Assembly: GCF_001693485.1 (NCBI RefSeq)
Contig: NZ_MAXC01000046.1
Coordinates: 124,001 to 188,000, forward strand
DNA: 64,000 nucleotides
Source of the DNA: Bradyrhizobium sp. LMTR 3
Lineage (GTDB): Bacteria; Pseudomonadota; Alphaproteobacteria; Rhizobiales; Xanthobacteraceae
Reading direction: 5' to 3'
Shown here: one piece after another, positions 27,028 through 34,809 of the stretch
Position numbering within the stretch: the stretch's first letter is position 1
Layout of the letters: the number at the start of each line of letters is the position of its first letter
The notes under the pieces: generated by a model
What the model was told of the DNA's origin: nothing
The model's database searches: none
What the model saw: only the letters and a program-made list of their open reading frames with translations
Translations under genes and position numbers: made by a program

Positions 27028-28446
27028 CTATTCGTCCAGTATCCAGGTGTCCTTGGTGCCGCCGCCCTGGCTGGAATTGACCACCAGGGAGCCTTCCTTC
27101 AGCGCCACCCGCGTCAGTCCGCCCGGCACGATAGTGACGTGCTTGCTGCCGGTCAGCACGAACGGGCGCAAATCGACATGGCGCGGCGCGAGGCCGGAGG
27201 CGGTGCAGGTCGGGCACGTCGAGAGCGCCAGCGTCGGCTGGGCGATAAAACCCTCCGGCTCGCGCTTGAGCTTGTCGCGGAACGCCTCGATCGTCGCCTT
27301 CGTCGCGGCCGGGCCGATCAGCATGCCGTAGCCGCCGGAACCGTGCACTTCCTTCACCACCAGCTCGCTCAAATTGTCGAGCACATAGGCGAGGTCCTTC
27401 GGCTCGCGGCAGCGCCAGGTCGGCACGTTCTTCAGGATCGGTTCTTCGCCGAGATAGAACTTTACGACCTCCGGCATGTAGGAATAGATCGCCTTGTCGT
27501 CGGCAATCCCGGTGCCGACCGCGTTCGCCAGCGTGATATTGCCGGCGGCATAGGCCGACATCAGCCCGGGCACGCCGAGCGCCGAATCCGGGCGGAAGGT
27601 GAGGGGGTCGAGGAAATCGTCGTCGACGCGGCGGTAGATCACGTCGACGCGTTTCAGCCCCTCGGTGGTGCGCATGAACACCTCGTCGTTCTTGACGATG
27701 AGGTCGCGGCCCTCGACCAGCTCGATGCCGAGCTTGTCGGCAAGGAAAGAGTGTTCGTAATAGGCGGAATTGTAGACGCCCGGCGTCATCAGCGCGACCG
27801 TCGGCTCGGCCGAGGCGGAGAGCGGCGCCACCGAGCGCAGCGCCGACAACAATTCGTCCGGGTATCGCTCTACAGGTGCTACGCGGTGGCGGGCGAACAG
27901 GTCCGGAAACAGCCGCATCATGATTTCGCGGTTTTCCAGCATGTAGGAGACGCCCGAGGGCGTCCGCGCGTTATCTTCCAGCACGATGAAGTTATCGGCA
28001 TCGACCCGGACGATGTCGATCCCTGCGATGTGCACATAAACATCGTGCGGCACGCTCTGGCCGTTCATCTCGGGACGGAAGACCGGGTTTTGGAAGATCA
28101 GGTCATCGGGAATGATGTTGGCGCGCAGGATGTCGCGGCCGTGATAGATGTCGCGCAGGAACATGTTGAGCGCGCGCACCCGCTGCTTCAAGCCCTTCTC
28201 CAGAACAGCCCATTCCTTCGCCGACATGATTCGCGGGATCACGTCGAAGGGGATCAGCCGCTCTTGGGCCTCCGCATCGCCATAGACCGCGAAGGTGATG
28301 CCGATCCGGCGGAACAACAGTTCCGCCTCCTGACGGCGATATTCCAGGGCATCCGGAGGAGTCTCCTTCAGCCAGCGGGAGAGCTCCCGATAGGCCGAGC
28401 GGAGGTCACCGCCGGGCCCGTTCATTTCATCGAAGGCAACTGCCAT
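27028..28446 (-). CDS. Circularly permuted type 2 ATP-grasp protein
   Basis: A 472-residue ATP-grasp ligase-like protein with a permuted order of lobes. Landmarks are AVAFDEMNGPGGDLRSAYRE at the start, GITFAVYGDAEAQERLIPFD, VPRIMSAKEWAVLEKGLKQR-type sequence, DNFIVLEDNARTPSGVSYML, and a C-terminal VKEVHGSGGYGMLIGP and SSQGGGTKDTWILD. This family is inferred to join amino acids or peptides through acyl phosphates. It is the first gene of the Anbu operon; the divergent CinA-like gene begins 219 bases away. The Gly-rich GSGGYG segment is the likely ATP-phosphate loop. Confidence 0.93.
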   Translation of the reverse strand: MAVAFDEMNGPGGDLRSAYRELSRWLKETPPDALEYRRQEAELLFRRIGITFAVYGDAEAQERLIPFDVIPRIMSAKEWAVLEKGLKQRVRALNMFLRDIYHGRDILRANIIPDDLIFQNPVFRPEMNGQSVPHDVYVHIAGIDIVRVDADNFIVLEDNARTPSGVSYMLENREIMMRLFPDLFARHRVAPVERYPDELLSALRSVAPLSASAEPTVALMTPGVYNSAYYEHSFLADKLGIELVEGRDLIVKNDEVFMRTTEGLKRVDVIYRRVDDDFLDPLTFRPDSALGVPGLMSAYAAGNITLANAVGTGIADDKAIYSYMPEVVKFYLGEEPILKNVPTWRCREPKDLAYVLDNLSELVVKEVHGSGGYGMLIGPAATKATIEAFRDKLKREPEGFIAQPTLALSTCPTCTASGLAPRHVDLRPFVLTGSKHVTIVPGGLTRVALKEGSLVVNSSQGGGTKDTWILDE

Positions 28447-28665
28447 AAATCCCGACTATCTCTCGAAGCCATGCGGCACGGTGCATGAGTTCACGGGATG
28501 GTAGCAAGGCTCGGGCCAGCGCGATATGCATTGGCTTGCGGCATTTCGTGTGGGTAGCCGGCCGTGCTGCCCTAAAAAAGGGCTGCCGGGTGCTTATTTC
28601 GGCAGCAAACCCCCGTGACTTCAATGCGTTGCTTGCGCAAAGTACGGGGCAGGTGGGGAGAAGTC

Positions 28666-29406
28666 ATGAGCGAGATCGTCACGGCGGGTATTCTGGTCAT
28701 CGGCGACGAGATCTTGTCCGGCCGTACCAAGGACAAGAACATCGGGTTCATCGCCGAATACCTGACCAATATCGGGATCGACCTCAAGGAGGTCCGCATC
28801 GTCGCCGACGATGAGACCGACATTGTCGACGCCCTTAATGCACTGCGGAATCGCTACACGTATGTCTTCACCACCGGGGGCATCGGACCGACACATGACG
28901 ACATCACCGCCGACAGCGTCGCCAAGGCTTTCAGCGTCGGGATCGGTCATCATCCGGAGGTGGTGGCGCGCTTCCGCGAGCGATGGAGCGAGCAGGATCT
29001 GAACGAGGCGCGGCTGCGCATGGCGCGTGTGCCCGACGGCGCCGAACTGATCCAGAGCGCCACCATCCTGGCGCCCGGTTTCAAGCTCGGCAATGTAATA
29101 GTCATGGCCGGCATCCCCTCGATCATGCAGGCGATGATGGACATCGTCGCGCCCAAGCTGAAATCGGGGGTGCGGATGCTGTCGGACTCGGTGCGGGCCA
29201 ATGCCCGTGAAGGTGATATCGGGGGGCCGTTGCGGGAGATTGCCATCGCCCATCCCGACACCATCATCGGCAGCTATCCGTTCATGGACGAGGACAAGAA
29301 GCCGAACACCAACCTCGTCGTCCGCTCGCGCGATCCCGACAAGCTCAACGCCGCGATGGCCGCGGTGAAGGAGATGCTGGCGGCATTGAACGTCACCACC
29401 CGGTAG
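28666..29406 (+). CDS. Molybdopterin-binding-domain (CinA-like) protein
   Basis: A 246-residue protein with a MoCF_biosynth (molybdopterin-binding) domain: AGILVIGDEILSGRTKDKN at the N-terminus and YVFTTGGIGPTHDDITADSV in the middle. It lacks the C-terminal nicotinamide-nucleotide amidase domain of full CinA, so it is the single-domain form. ATG 28666 has GGGGAGAAG just upstream. The gene is followed 22 bases later by gpt, so they may form an operon. The single-domain form has been linked to nucleotide-derivative clean-up in some bacteria, but that is not shown here. Confidence 0.88.
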   Translation: MSEIVTAGILVIGDEILSGRTKDKNIGFIAEYLTNIGIDLKEVRIVADDETDIVDALNALRNRYTYVFTTGGIGPTHDDITADSVAKAFSVGIGHHPEVVARFRERWSEQDLNEARLRMARVPDGAELIQSATILAPGFKLGNVIVMAGIPSIMQAMMDIVAPKLKSGVRMLSDSVRANAREGDIGGPLREIAIAHPDTIIGSYPFMDEDKKPNTNLVVRSRDPDKLNAAMAAVKEMLAALNVTTR

Positions 29407-29427
29407 CAGACAGGCAGGCGAAGCAGC

Positions 29428-29946
29428 GTGGCAGACAACAATTACGAACCGAGCGCCGAGGCACGAGCCGGACGGCCCTTTCCGGTGTCCTGGGACCAGT
29501 TTCACCGGGATTGCCGGGCGCTGACCTGGCGGCTCAACGAGGTCGGGCCGTTTCATGCGATCGTCGCGATTACCCGGGGCGGGCTGGTGCCGGCAGCCAT
29601 CGTGGCGCGCGAGCTCGGCATTCGCATCATCGATACGGTGTGCATTGCCAGCTACGACCACACCAGCCAGGGCGACCTGCAGGTGCTCAAGGGCGTCTTC
29701 CCCGATGTCGCCAAACTCGGCGGCGGCACCGGCAAGGGGCTCTTGATCGTGGATGATCTCGTCGATACCGGCGCTACAGGGCGGATGGTGCGCCAGTTGC
29801 TTCCCGACGCGCATTTCGCCGCCGTCTACGCCAAGCCGAAGGGCAAGCCGCTGGTCGATACCTTCATCACCGAAGTGTCGCAGGATACCTGGATCCATTT
29901 TCCCTGGGATACCGCGTTGTCGTACCAGCCGCCGATCCGGCCGTGA
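29428..29946 (+). CDS. gpt: Xanthine-guanine phosphoribosyltransferase
   Basis: A 172-residue type I phosphoribosyltransferase that would convert guanine, xanthine or hypoxanthine plus PRPP into the nucleotide. AIVAITRGGLVPAAIVAREL is near the N-terminus, and the PRPP loop LLIVDDLVDTGATGRMV (about 107-123) has the two acidic residues and the T-G-x-T/A-x-G pattern. The C-terminal WIHFPWDTALSYQPP is the Gpt-type tail. It starts with GTG at 29428, 21 bases after the CinA-like stop. Confidence 0.93.
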   Translation: MADNNYEPSAEARAGRPFPVSWDQFHRDCRALTWRLNEVGPFHAIVAITRGGLVPAAIVARELGIRIIDTVCIASYDHTSQGDLQVLKGVFPDVAKLGGGTGKGLLIVDDLVDTGATGRMVRQLLPDAHFAAVYAKPKGKPLVDTFITEVSQDTWIHFPWDTALSYQPPIRP

Positions 29947-29952
29947 GGTGTT

Positions 29953-30034
29953 CGTCATTCCGGGGCGCCTCGAAGAGGCGAACCCGGAATCTCGAGATTC
30001 CGGGTTCGATGCTGCGCATCGCCCCGGAATGACG
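29953..30034. repeat. Palindromic intergenic repeat (family A)
   Basis: CGTCATTCCGGGGCGCCTCG, a palindromic core GGAATCTCGAGATTCC, and CGCCCCGGAATGACG. It is the clearest copy of the family in the window. Confidence 0.85.
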
Positions 30035-30044
30035 GTAGCCACAG

Positions 30045-30659
30045 ATGCCCCTGCAAAACCGCGTCACTCCCACCGGCGACATCATCGCCACCCCGCATCG
30101 CGGCATGTTCACCGGTAACCGCGGCATCATCCACGACCCCGCGACCAAAACTTTATTGAAGAAGCGCTGGTCGAGCCCGGCCTGGATCACGTGCGTCTGC
30201 GAGTTCAGAGGTTGGCGGCGGCCCGTGATGGGTCAGCGGAGCTGGACCGAGCTGTTCTTTCTCGACGAGGCGACCGCCTTCTCCGCCGGGCACCGCCCAT
30301 GCTTCTTCTGCCGCCGCGACGACGCCAACCGCTTTCGTAGCTGCTGGCAAGAGGGCAATGGCGTGAAGAACATTCGCGCGCGCCAGATCGATGCCGTGCT
30401 GCATGGTGAGCGGCTGGAGCGCGGCAAGAAGCGGCTGCATCCGCTGCCAGTGCCGGTGGCGCAATTGCCTGACGGCGCGATGGTGCAGCAAGGCGCCGAA
30501 AGTTTTCTGGTCCTGCAGGGCAGGGCACTGCAATGGTCGATGGTGGGATATCGAACGATGGACGACGCGAGGGAGGACGCCCTGCTACTGACGCCGCCAT
30601 CAACATTGCGCGCGTTGAGCGCTGGGTATCGCCCGGTACTGCATCCAAGCGCGAGTTGA
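30045..30659 (+). CDS. Conserved hypothetical protein with CxxC motif
   Basis: A 204-residue protein with no named domain that I can identify. Notable are ATPHRGMFTGNRGIIHD near the start, ELFFLDEATAFSAGHRPCFF (a conserved-looking block ending in a CFFCRR CxxC) and FLVLQGRALQWSMVGY toward the end. There is no signal peptide or membrane segment. The CxxC could be a zinc or redox site. I believe similar proteins occur widely, but the function is unknown. Confidence 0.7.
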   Translation: MPLQNRVTPTGDIIATPHRGMFTGNRGIIHDPATKTLLKKRWSSPAWITCVCEFRGWRRPVMGQRSWTELFFLDEATAFSAGHRPCFFCRRDDANRFRSCWQEGNGVKNIRARQIDAVLHGERLERGKKRLHPLPVPVAQLPDGAMVQQGAESFLVLQGRALQWSMVGYRTMDDAREDALLLTPPSTLRALSAGYRPVLHPSAS

Positions 30660-30687
30660 AGCGAAGGTGATGCTGCTTGCACGGTGG

Positions 30688-30795
30688 GCCCTCTCTCCCG
30701 CTTGCGGGGGAGAGCTGGAGTGGGGGCTCTCTCCACGAATAGCGCTCGCGGAGAGAGCCCCCACCCTGACCCTCCCCCGCAAGCGGGAGAGGGAA
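30688..30795. repeat. Long inverted repeat (family F)
   Basis: CCCTCTCTCCCGCTTGCGGG and its inverse, CCCGCAAGCGGGAGAGGG, enclose GGGGGCTCTCTCC / GGAGAGAGCCCCC. The whole folds into one strong hairpin in the 138-base gap between convergent genes and may stop transcription from both sides. Confidence 0.8.
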
Positions 30796-30797
30796 CA

Positions 30798-31820
30798 TTA
30801 CCCCAACTTCTGCCGCGCCAGCCTTGCACCCGCGCCGAGCGCGGCTAGCTTCGCCTCCGCGATATCTCTCCGCATCGGTGCCATGCCGCAATTGGTGGTC
30901 GCGACGATGTTGCTCTTCGGCACGAATTTCGACACCGCCTCGATCACCTGAACGATGTCTTCCGCGGTCTCCACCGTGTCGCTGGCAACGTCGATCACGC
31001 CGGCCTGGATGACCTTGCCAGGAAGCAGCGCCAGCAGATCCAACGGCACTTTCGAGTTGCGGCACTCGATCGCGACCTGCTGGATCGGGCTCTTGGCGAT
31101 CGCCGGGAAAATATCCTCGTATTGCCGCCACTCGCTGCCCAGCGTCTGCTTCCAGTCGGTGTTGGCCTTGATGCCATAGCCGTAGCAGATGTGGACGGCG
31201 GTGGTGCAGGTTAGCCCTTCGGCTGCCCGCTCCAATGCCTTGATGCCCCAGTCGGAGACCTCGTCCATGAAGACGTTGAAGGCGGGCTCGTCGAACTGGA
31301 TCACGTCGACGCCGTCGGCCTGCAGCGCCTTGGCCTCGTTGTTGAGCAGCTCGGCAAAGGCGAACGCCATTTTGACCTTGTCGCCGTAATATCGGTCGGC
31401 GACGGTGTCGGCGATGGTCATCGGACCGGGCAGGGTGAATTTCAGTTTGCGCGTGGTATGGGTGCGGGCAACACGGGCCTCGTCCGCATGGACACGCCCC
31501 TTGAGCGTCAGCGGTGCTGTCACCTGTGGCACCATCGCCTTGTAGCGGTCCTTGCGGATGCCCATCTCGACCTTGTGGGCGAAATCAATGCCCTCGACCT
31601 TCTCCAGAAAGCCGTGGACGAAGTGCTGGCGGGCCTGCTCGCCCTCGGTGACGATATCGACGCCGGCATCCTCCTGCAGCTTCACCGCCAGCATGGTAGC
31701 GTCGCGCTTGGCGCGGGCGAGCTCGTCACCCTTTGATTTCCAGGGTGCCCACAGCGTATTCGGCTCGGCCAGCCATTCCGGCTTCGGCAAGGAGCCTGCG
31801 ATCGTGGTTGGAAACAGCAT
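30798..31820 (-). CDS. Cobalamin-independent methionine synthase-like methyltransferase (MetE C-terminal domain type)
   Basis: A 340-residue protein matching the C-terminal catalytic half of MetE, a common stand-alone form. Blocks are TTIAGSLPKPEWL, DIVTEGEQARQHFVHGFLE, LPGPMTIADTVADRYYGD, VDVIQFDEPAFNVF, the zinc-site HICYG and the last ligand in VATTNCGMAP. It would transfer a methyl group to a thiol such as homocysteine; single-domain versions may use other methyl donors. ATG 31820 has GGAGG 5 bases upstream. It is divergent from the isomerase gene at 32061. Confidence 0.88.
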   Translation of the reverse strand: MLFPTTIAGSLPKPEWLAEPNTLWAPWKSKGDELARAKRDATMLAVKLQEDAGVDIVTEGEQARQHFVHGFLEKVEGIDFAHKVEMGIRKDRYKAMVPQVTAPLTLKGRVHADEARVARTHTTRKLKFTLPGPMTIADTVADRYYGDKVKMAFAFAELLNNEAKALQADGVDVIQFDEPAFNVFMDEVSDWGIKALERAAEGLTCTTAVHICYGYGIKANTDWKQTLGSEWRQYEDIFPAIAKSPIQQVAIECRNSKVPLDLLALLPGKVIQAGVIDVASDTVETAEDIVQVIEAVSKFVPKSNIVATTNCGMAPMRRDIAEAKLAALGAGARLARQKLG

Positions 31821-31988
31821 GGGAGCCTCCCGGTCGGTTCTGATTGAGCGTCTGTCTGCCATGTCTTATGGTCAAGGTACAGAACAACAAAAGTCGCCAT
31901 TGCCTGGAAAATCTCGATCATACCGGAGAGGAACTGGGGCTTTCGGTAGGCCGCAAGGCAGCCGCCGCGGAGGAGAGGCCCCTCCAGT

Positions 31989-32035
31989 GCCCTCATCCTT
32001 CGAGACGCGCGAAGACGCGCTCCTCAGGATGAGGA
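31989..32035. repeat. Short palindromic repeat (family G)
   Basis: CCTCATCCTTCGAGACGCGC ... GCGCTCCTCAGGATGAGG: an imperfect hairpin about 47 bases long just before the isomerase gene. Confidence 0.65.
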
Positions 32036-32060
32036 TCGAGAACCAACAAAAGGAAACCCC

Positions 32061-32681
32061 ATGCTCGAATTCTTCTTCGATTGCTCCAGCCCCTGGACCT
32101 ATCTCGCCTTTCACAACATCCAGCCGCTCGCCAAAGAACTCGGCGTAGAAATCAGCTGGCGGCCGATCCTGGTCGGCGGCATCTTCAACACCGTCAACCC
32201 GAGCGTCTATGCTGCTCGCGAGACGCCGGTGCCGTTGAAGGCGCGCTATATGAAGAAGGACCTCGCCGACTGGGCGCGGTCCGCGGGGCTTGCGATCAAG
32301 ATGCCGCCGACGGTGTTTCCGGTGAACAGCGTCAAGGCGATGCGCGGCTGCATCTGGCTCGGCCACGAACCTGGCGAACGCATGGTGCCGTTCGCGCGCG
32401 CCGTGTTCGAGGCCTATTGGGGCAACGACAAGGACATCTCAAAGGATTCGGTGCTGACGGAGATATGCCAGAAGGTCGGTGTCGATCCCGTCAAATTCTT
32501 CGACGGCATCGGCCAGCAGGCGATCAAGGACCGACTCAAGACCAACACGGACGAGGTGATGGCGCGCGGCGGATTTGGTTCGCCGACGATCTTCGTCGGC
32601 AAGACCGACATGTACTTCGGCAACGACCGGATGCCGCTGATCCGCGAGGCGTTGGAGCGCCTGAAAGCACGGGCCGCCTGA
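32061..32681 (+). CDS. 2-hydroxychromene-2-carboxylate isomerase family (DsbA-like/GST-kappa) protein
   Basis: A 206-residue protein of the HCCA isomerase family: LEFFFDCSSPWTYLAFHNIQ at the N-terminus with the active-site serine after the first strand, WRPILVGGIFNTVNPSVY, and a C-terminal FGSPTIFVGKTDMYFGNDRM. It would use glutathione in aromatic-compound breakdown. Its stop overlaps the start of the next gene (TGATG at 32679-32683), so the two are translationally coupled. Confidence 0.88.
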   Translation: MLEFFFDCSSPWTYLAFHNIQPLAKELGVEISWRPILVGGIFNTVNPSVYAARETPVPLKARYMKKDLADWARSAGLAIKMPPTVFPVNSVKAMRGCIWLGHEPGERMVPFARAVFEAYWGNDKDISKDSVLTEICQKVGVDPVKFFDGIGQQAIKDRLKTNTDEVMARGGFGSPTIFVGKTDMYFGNDRMPLIREALERLKARAA

Positions 32682-33655
32682 TGCCGAAAGCCGTCGTCTG
32701 CCGCGAACTCGGCTCGCCCGAGAAGCTGCGCCTGGAAACCTTTGCCTCCCCGCCGCTGGCGCCGGGGCAGGCGCGCGTCGCCATTCGCGCCGCCGGGATC
32801 AATTTCCCCGATATTTTGATGGCGGCGGGCGAATATCAGCTCAAGCCGCCACTGCCGTTCACGCCGGGTGTCGAAGCTGCGGGCGATGTCGTCGAGATCA
32901 ATGACGTCGAAGGCGTTGCGGTGGGCGATCGGGTGATCGTCAAGATGCGGCACGGCGCCTATGCCGATGAGGCTGTGGCTGTGCCCTCGCAGCTCGTGCG
33001 CCTGCCGTCGACGTTCGACTACGCCGAAGGCGCGACGTTCCTGGCCGGCCACGGCACGGCCTATCACGCGCTGATCGATCGCGGGCAGCTTCAAGCCGGC
33101 GAGGTGCTGCTGGTGCATGGTGCCGGCGGCGGCGTGGGCCTTGCCGCCGTCGAAATCGGCAAGATGCTCGGCGCCACCGTGATTGCGACCGCGTCAAGCG
33201 ACGAGAAACTTGCAATCGCCAAAGCGAGGGGCGCCGATCATCTCGTGCGCTACGACAAGGAGCCGTTCCGTGATGCCGTCAAGCGCATCACCGACGGGCA
33301 GGGCGCCGACGTGGTGTTCGATCCCGTCGGCGGCGAGGCGTTCGAGAACTCGATGCGCTGCATCAACTGGGGCGCGCGGCTATTGGTCATCGGCTTCACC
33401 GGCGGCATCGGGCTTGCCAAGACCAATCTGTTGATGATCAAGGGCGCCAGCGTGCTTGGCGTCCGTGCCGGCGAAGCGGTGCGGAGAAATCCCGCGCTTG
33501 GCAAGATCAGGATCAAGGCGCTGACGGAATGGGCGGAGGCCGGAAAAATCCGTCCCAACGTCTCGCATCGGCTGCCGCTGGAGGATTACGCGAAAGCGAT
33601 GCGGCTGTTGATCGACCGCAAGGCGATCGGCAGGGTGGCGCTGGTGATGGGGTAG
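32681..33655 (+). CDS. NADPH:quinone oxidoreductase family protein (zeta-crystallin type)
   Basis: A 324-residue medium-chain reductase without zinc sites. FTPGVEAAGDVVEI and a GroES-like N-terminal fold are followed by the NADPH-binding LLVHGAGGGVGLAAVEIGKM, with GADHLVRYDK and VFDPVGGEAF after it. ATG 32681 overlaps the TGA of the isomerase gene by one base. A longer upstream extension of this frame runs antisensically through the isomerase and is not real. Together with the isomerase it suggests a small aromatic or quinone detoxification unit. Confidence 0.9.
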   Translation: MPKAVVCRELGSPEKLRLETFASPPLAPGQARVAIRAAGINFPDILMAAGEYQLKPPLPFTPGVEAAGDVVEINDVEGVAVGDRVIVKMRHGAYADEAVAVPSQLVRLPSTFDYAEGATFLAGHGTAYHALIDRGQLQAGEVLLVHGAGGGVGLAAVEIGKMLGATVIATASSDEKLAIAKARGADHLVRYDKEPFRDAVKRITDGQGADVVFDPVGGEAFENSMRCINWGARLLVIGFTGGIGLAKTNLLMIKGASVLGVRAGEAVRRNPALGKIRIKALTEWAEAGKIRPNVSHRLPLEDYAKAMRLLIDRKAIGRVALVMG

Positions 33656-33660
33656 TTTCC

Positions 33661-33764
33661 CGTCATGCCCCGCGAAGGCGGGGCATCCAGTACGCCGCGG
33701 CTCTTCAGCTCAATTACGATCGTCTCGGATTACTGGGTCACCCGCCTTCGCGGGTGACGACAGC
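33661..33764. repeat. Interspersed palindromic repeat (family C)
   Basis: CGTCATGCCCCGCGAAGGCG and the ending CGCCTTCGCGGGTGACGAC, with CATCCAGTACGCCGCGG in between, related to the copy at 8224-8327. It lies between the convergent oxidoreductase and crotonase genes. Confidence 0.75.
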
Positions 33765-33784
33765 GTCAGGTAGGATGACCGCAC

Positions 33785-34675
33785 TTATTTATACTCCCGC
33801 TCCGTCCACCACGGGAAATAGTCGGGCATGTCGCTCGATACCTTGTTCTTGAACTCTGCCGGGCGCCTTTCCAGGAATGACACGACGCCTTCCTTGACGT
33901 CTTCCGAGCGGCCGCGGGCGTAGATGCCGCGGCTGTCGACCTTGTGGGCTTCCATCGGATCGTCGGCGCCCAGCATTCGCCACATCATCTGCCGGATCAG
34001 CGCCACCGAGACCGGCGCGGTCTTGGTGGCGAATTCCTTGGCGAGTGCGCGTGCGGTCGGCAGCAGATCGTCCGGCGGCACCACCTTGCTGACGAGACGG
34101 CCGGCGAGCGCTTCCTGCGCCGGGAATACGCGGCCCGAATAGCACCATTCCAGCGCCTGCGAGATGCCGACGATGCGCGGCAGGAACCAGCTTGAGGCCG
34201 CCTCCGGCACGATGCCGCGTTGGGAGAACACGAAGCCGAACCGCGCGGCCTCCGACGCGATGCGGATATCCATCGCGAGCTGCATGGTGACACCGATGCC
34301 GACGGCGGGGCCGTTCACGGCCGCGATCACCGGTTTTAAGCACTTGAAGATGCGCAGCGTCACCTGGCCGCCACCATCGCGCACCATGGGATCGCTGTAA
34401 TCGACTACGCCGCTTGCGAGCCGCTTCACCGGGCCACGCCGCGCGTCGCGGTCAAACGTGTTGGCGCCAGAAGAAAGATCGGCGCCGGCGCAGAAGCCGC
34501 GGCCTGCGCCGGTGACGATGATGGCGCGGACATTGTCGTCCTTGTCGGCGGCGTCGAAGGCGTCGATCAGCTCGTGCTGCATGGTGCCGTTGAAGGCGTT
34601 GAGCTTGTCGGGCCGGTTCAGCGTAATGGTGAGAATCTGATCGTCGACCTCGTACGTGATGGTCTCATACGCCAT
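33785..34675 (-). CDS. Enoyl-CoA hydratase/crotonase family protein
   Basis: A 296-residue crotonase. The oxyanion-hole segments are IIVTGAGRGFCAGADLS (about 56-72) and AAVNGPAVGIGVTMQLAMD (about 118-136), then FGFVFSQRGIVPEAASSWFL with the usual acidic residue, then VFPAQEALAGRLVSKVVP. It should act on acyl-CoA thioesters in fatty or aromatic acid breakdown; the exact reaction is open. ATG 34675 has AAGGAAC upstream. The frame continues open into the amidase gene, but that part is spurious. Confidence 0.92.
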   Translation of the reverse strand: MAYETITYEVDDQILTITLNRPDKLNAFNGTMQHELIDAFDAADKDDNVRAIIVTGAGRGFCAGADLSSGANTFDRDARRGPVKRLASGVVDYSDPMVRDGGGQVTLRIFKCLKPVIAAVNGPAVGIGVTMQLAMDIRIASEAARFGFVFSQRGIVPEAASSWFLPRIVGISQALEWCYSGRVFPAQEALAGRLVSKVVPPDDLLPTARALAKEFATKTAPVSVALIRQMMWRMLGADDPMEAHKVDSRGIYARGRSEDVKEGVVSFLERRPAEFKNKVSSDMPDYFPWWTEREYK

Positions 34676-34716
34676 GGGGTGTTCCTTCCTGCAATGCTTG
34701 TTCTTGAATTCTATCT

Positions 34717-34792
34717 CGTCATTGCCGGGCTTGACCCGGCAATCCATCCTCTTGAAGAAGATGGATGCGCGGGTCAGGCCCGCGCATGACGA
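34717..34792. repeat. Interspersed palindromic repeat
   Basis: CGTCATTGCCGGGCTTGACC and, at the far end, GGGTCAGGCCCGCGCATGAC, with inner ATCCATCCTCTTGAAGAAG. It is a hairpin between the amidase and crotonase genes. Confidence 0.7.
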
Positions 34793-34809
34793 TCGGCGCG
34801 CGGCGGTGG

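Noticed and set aside
32081..32680. A long frame running through the isomerase gene into the quinone oxidoreductase
   Set aside because: The first ~200 codons lie in a shifted frame of a real gene and are Arg/Gln-rich noise; the real start is ATG 32681, coupled to the isomerase stop.
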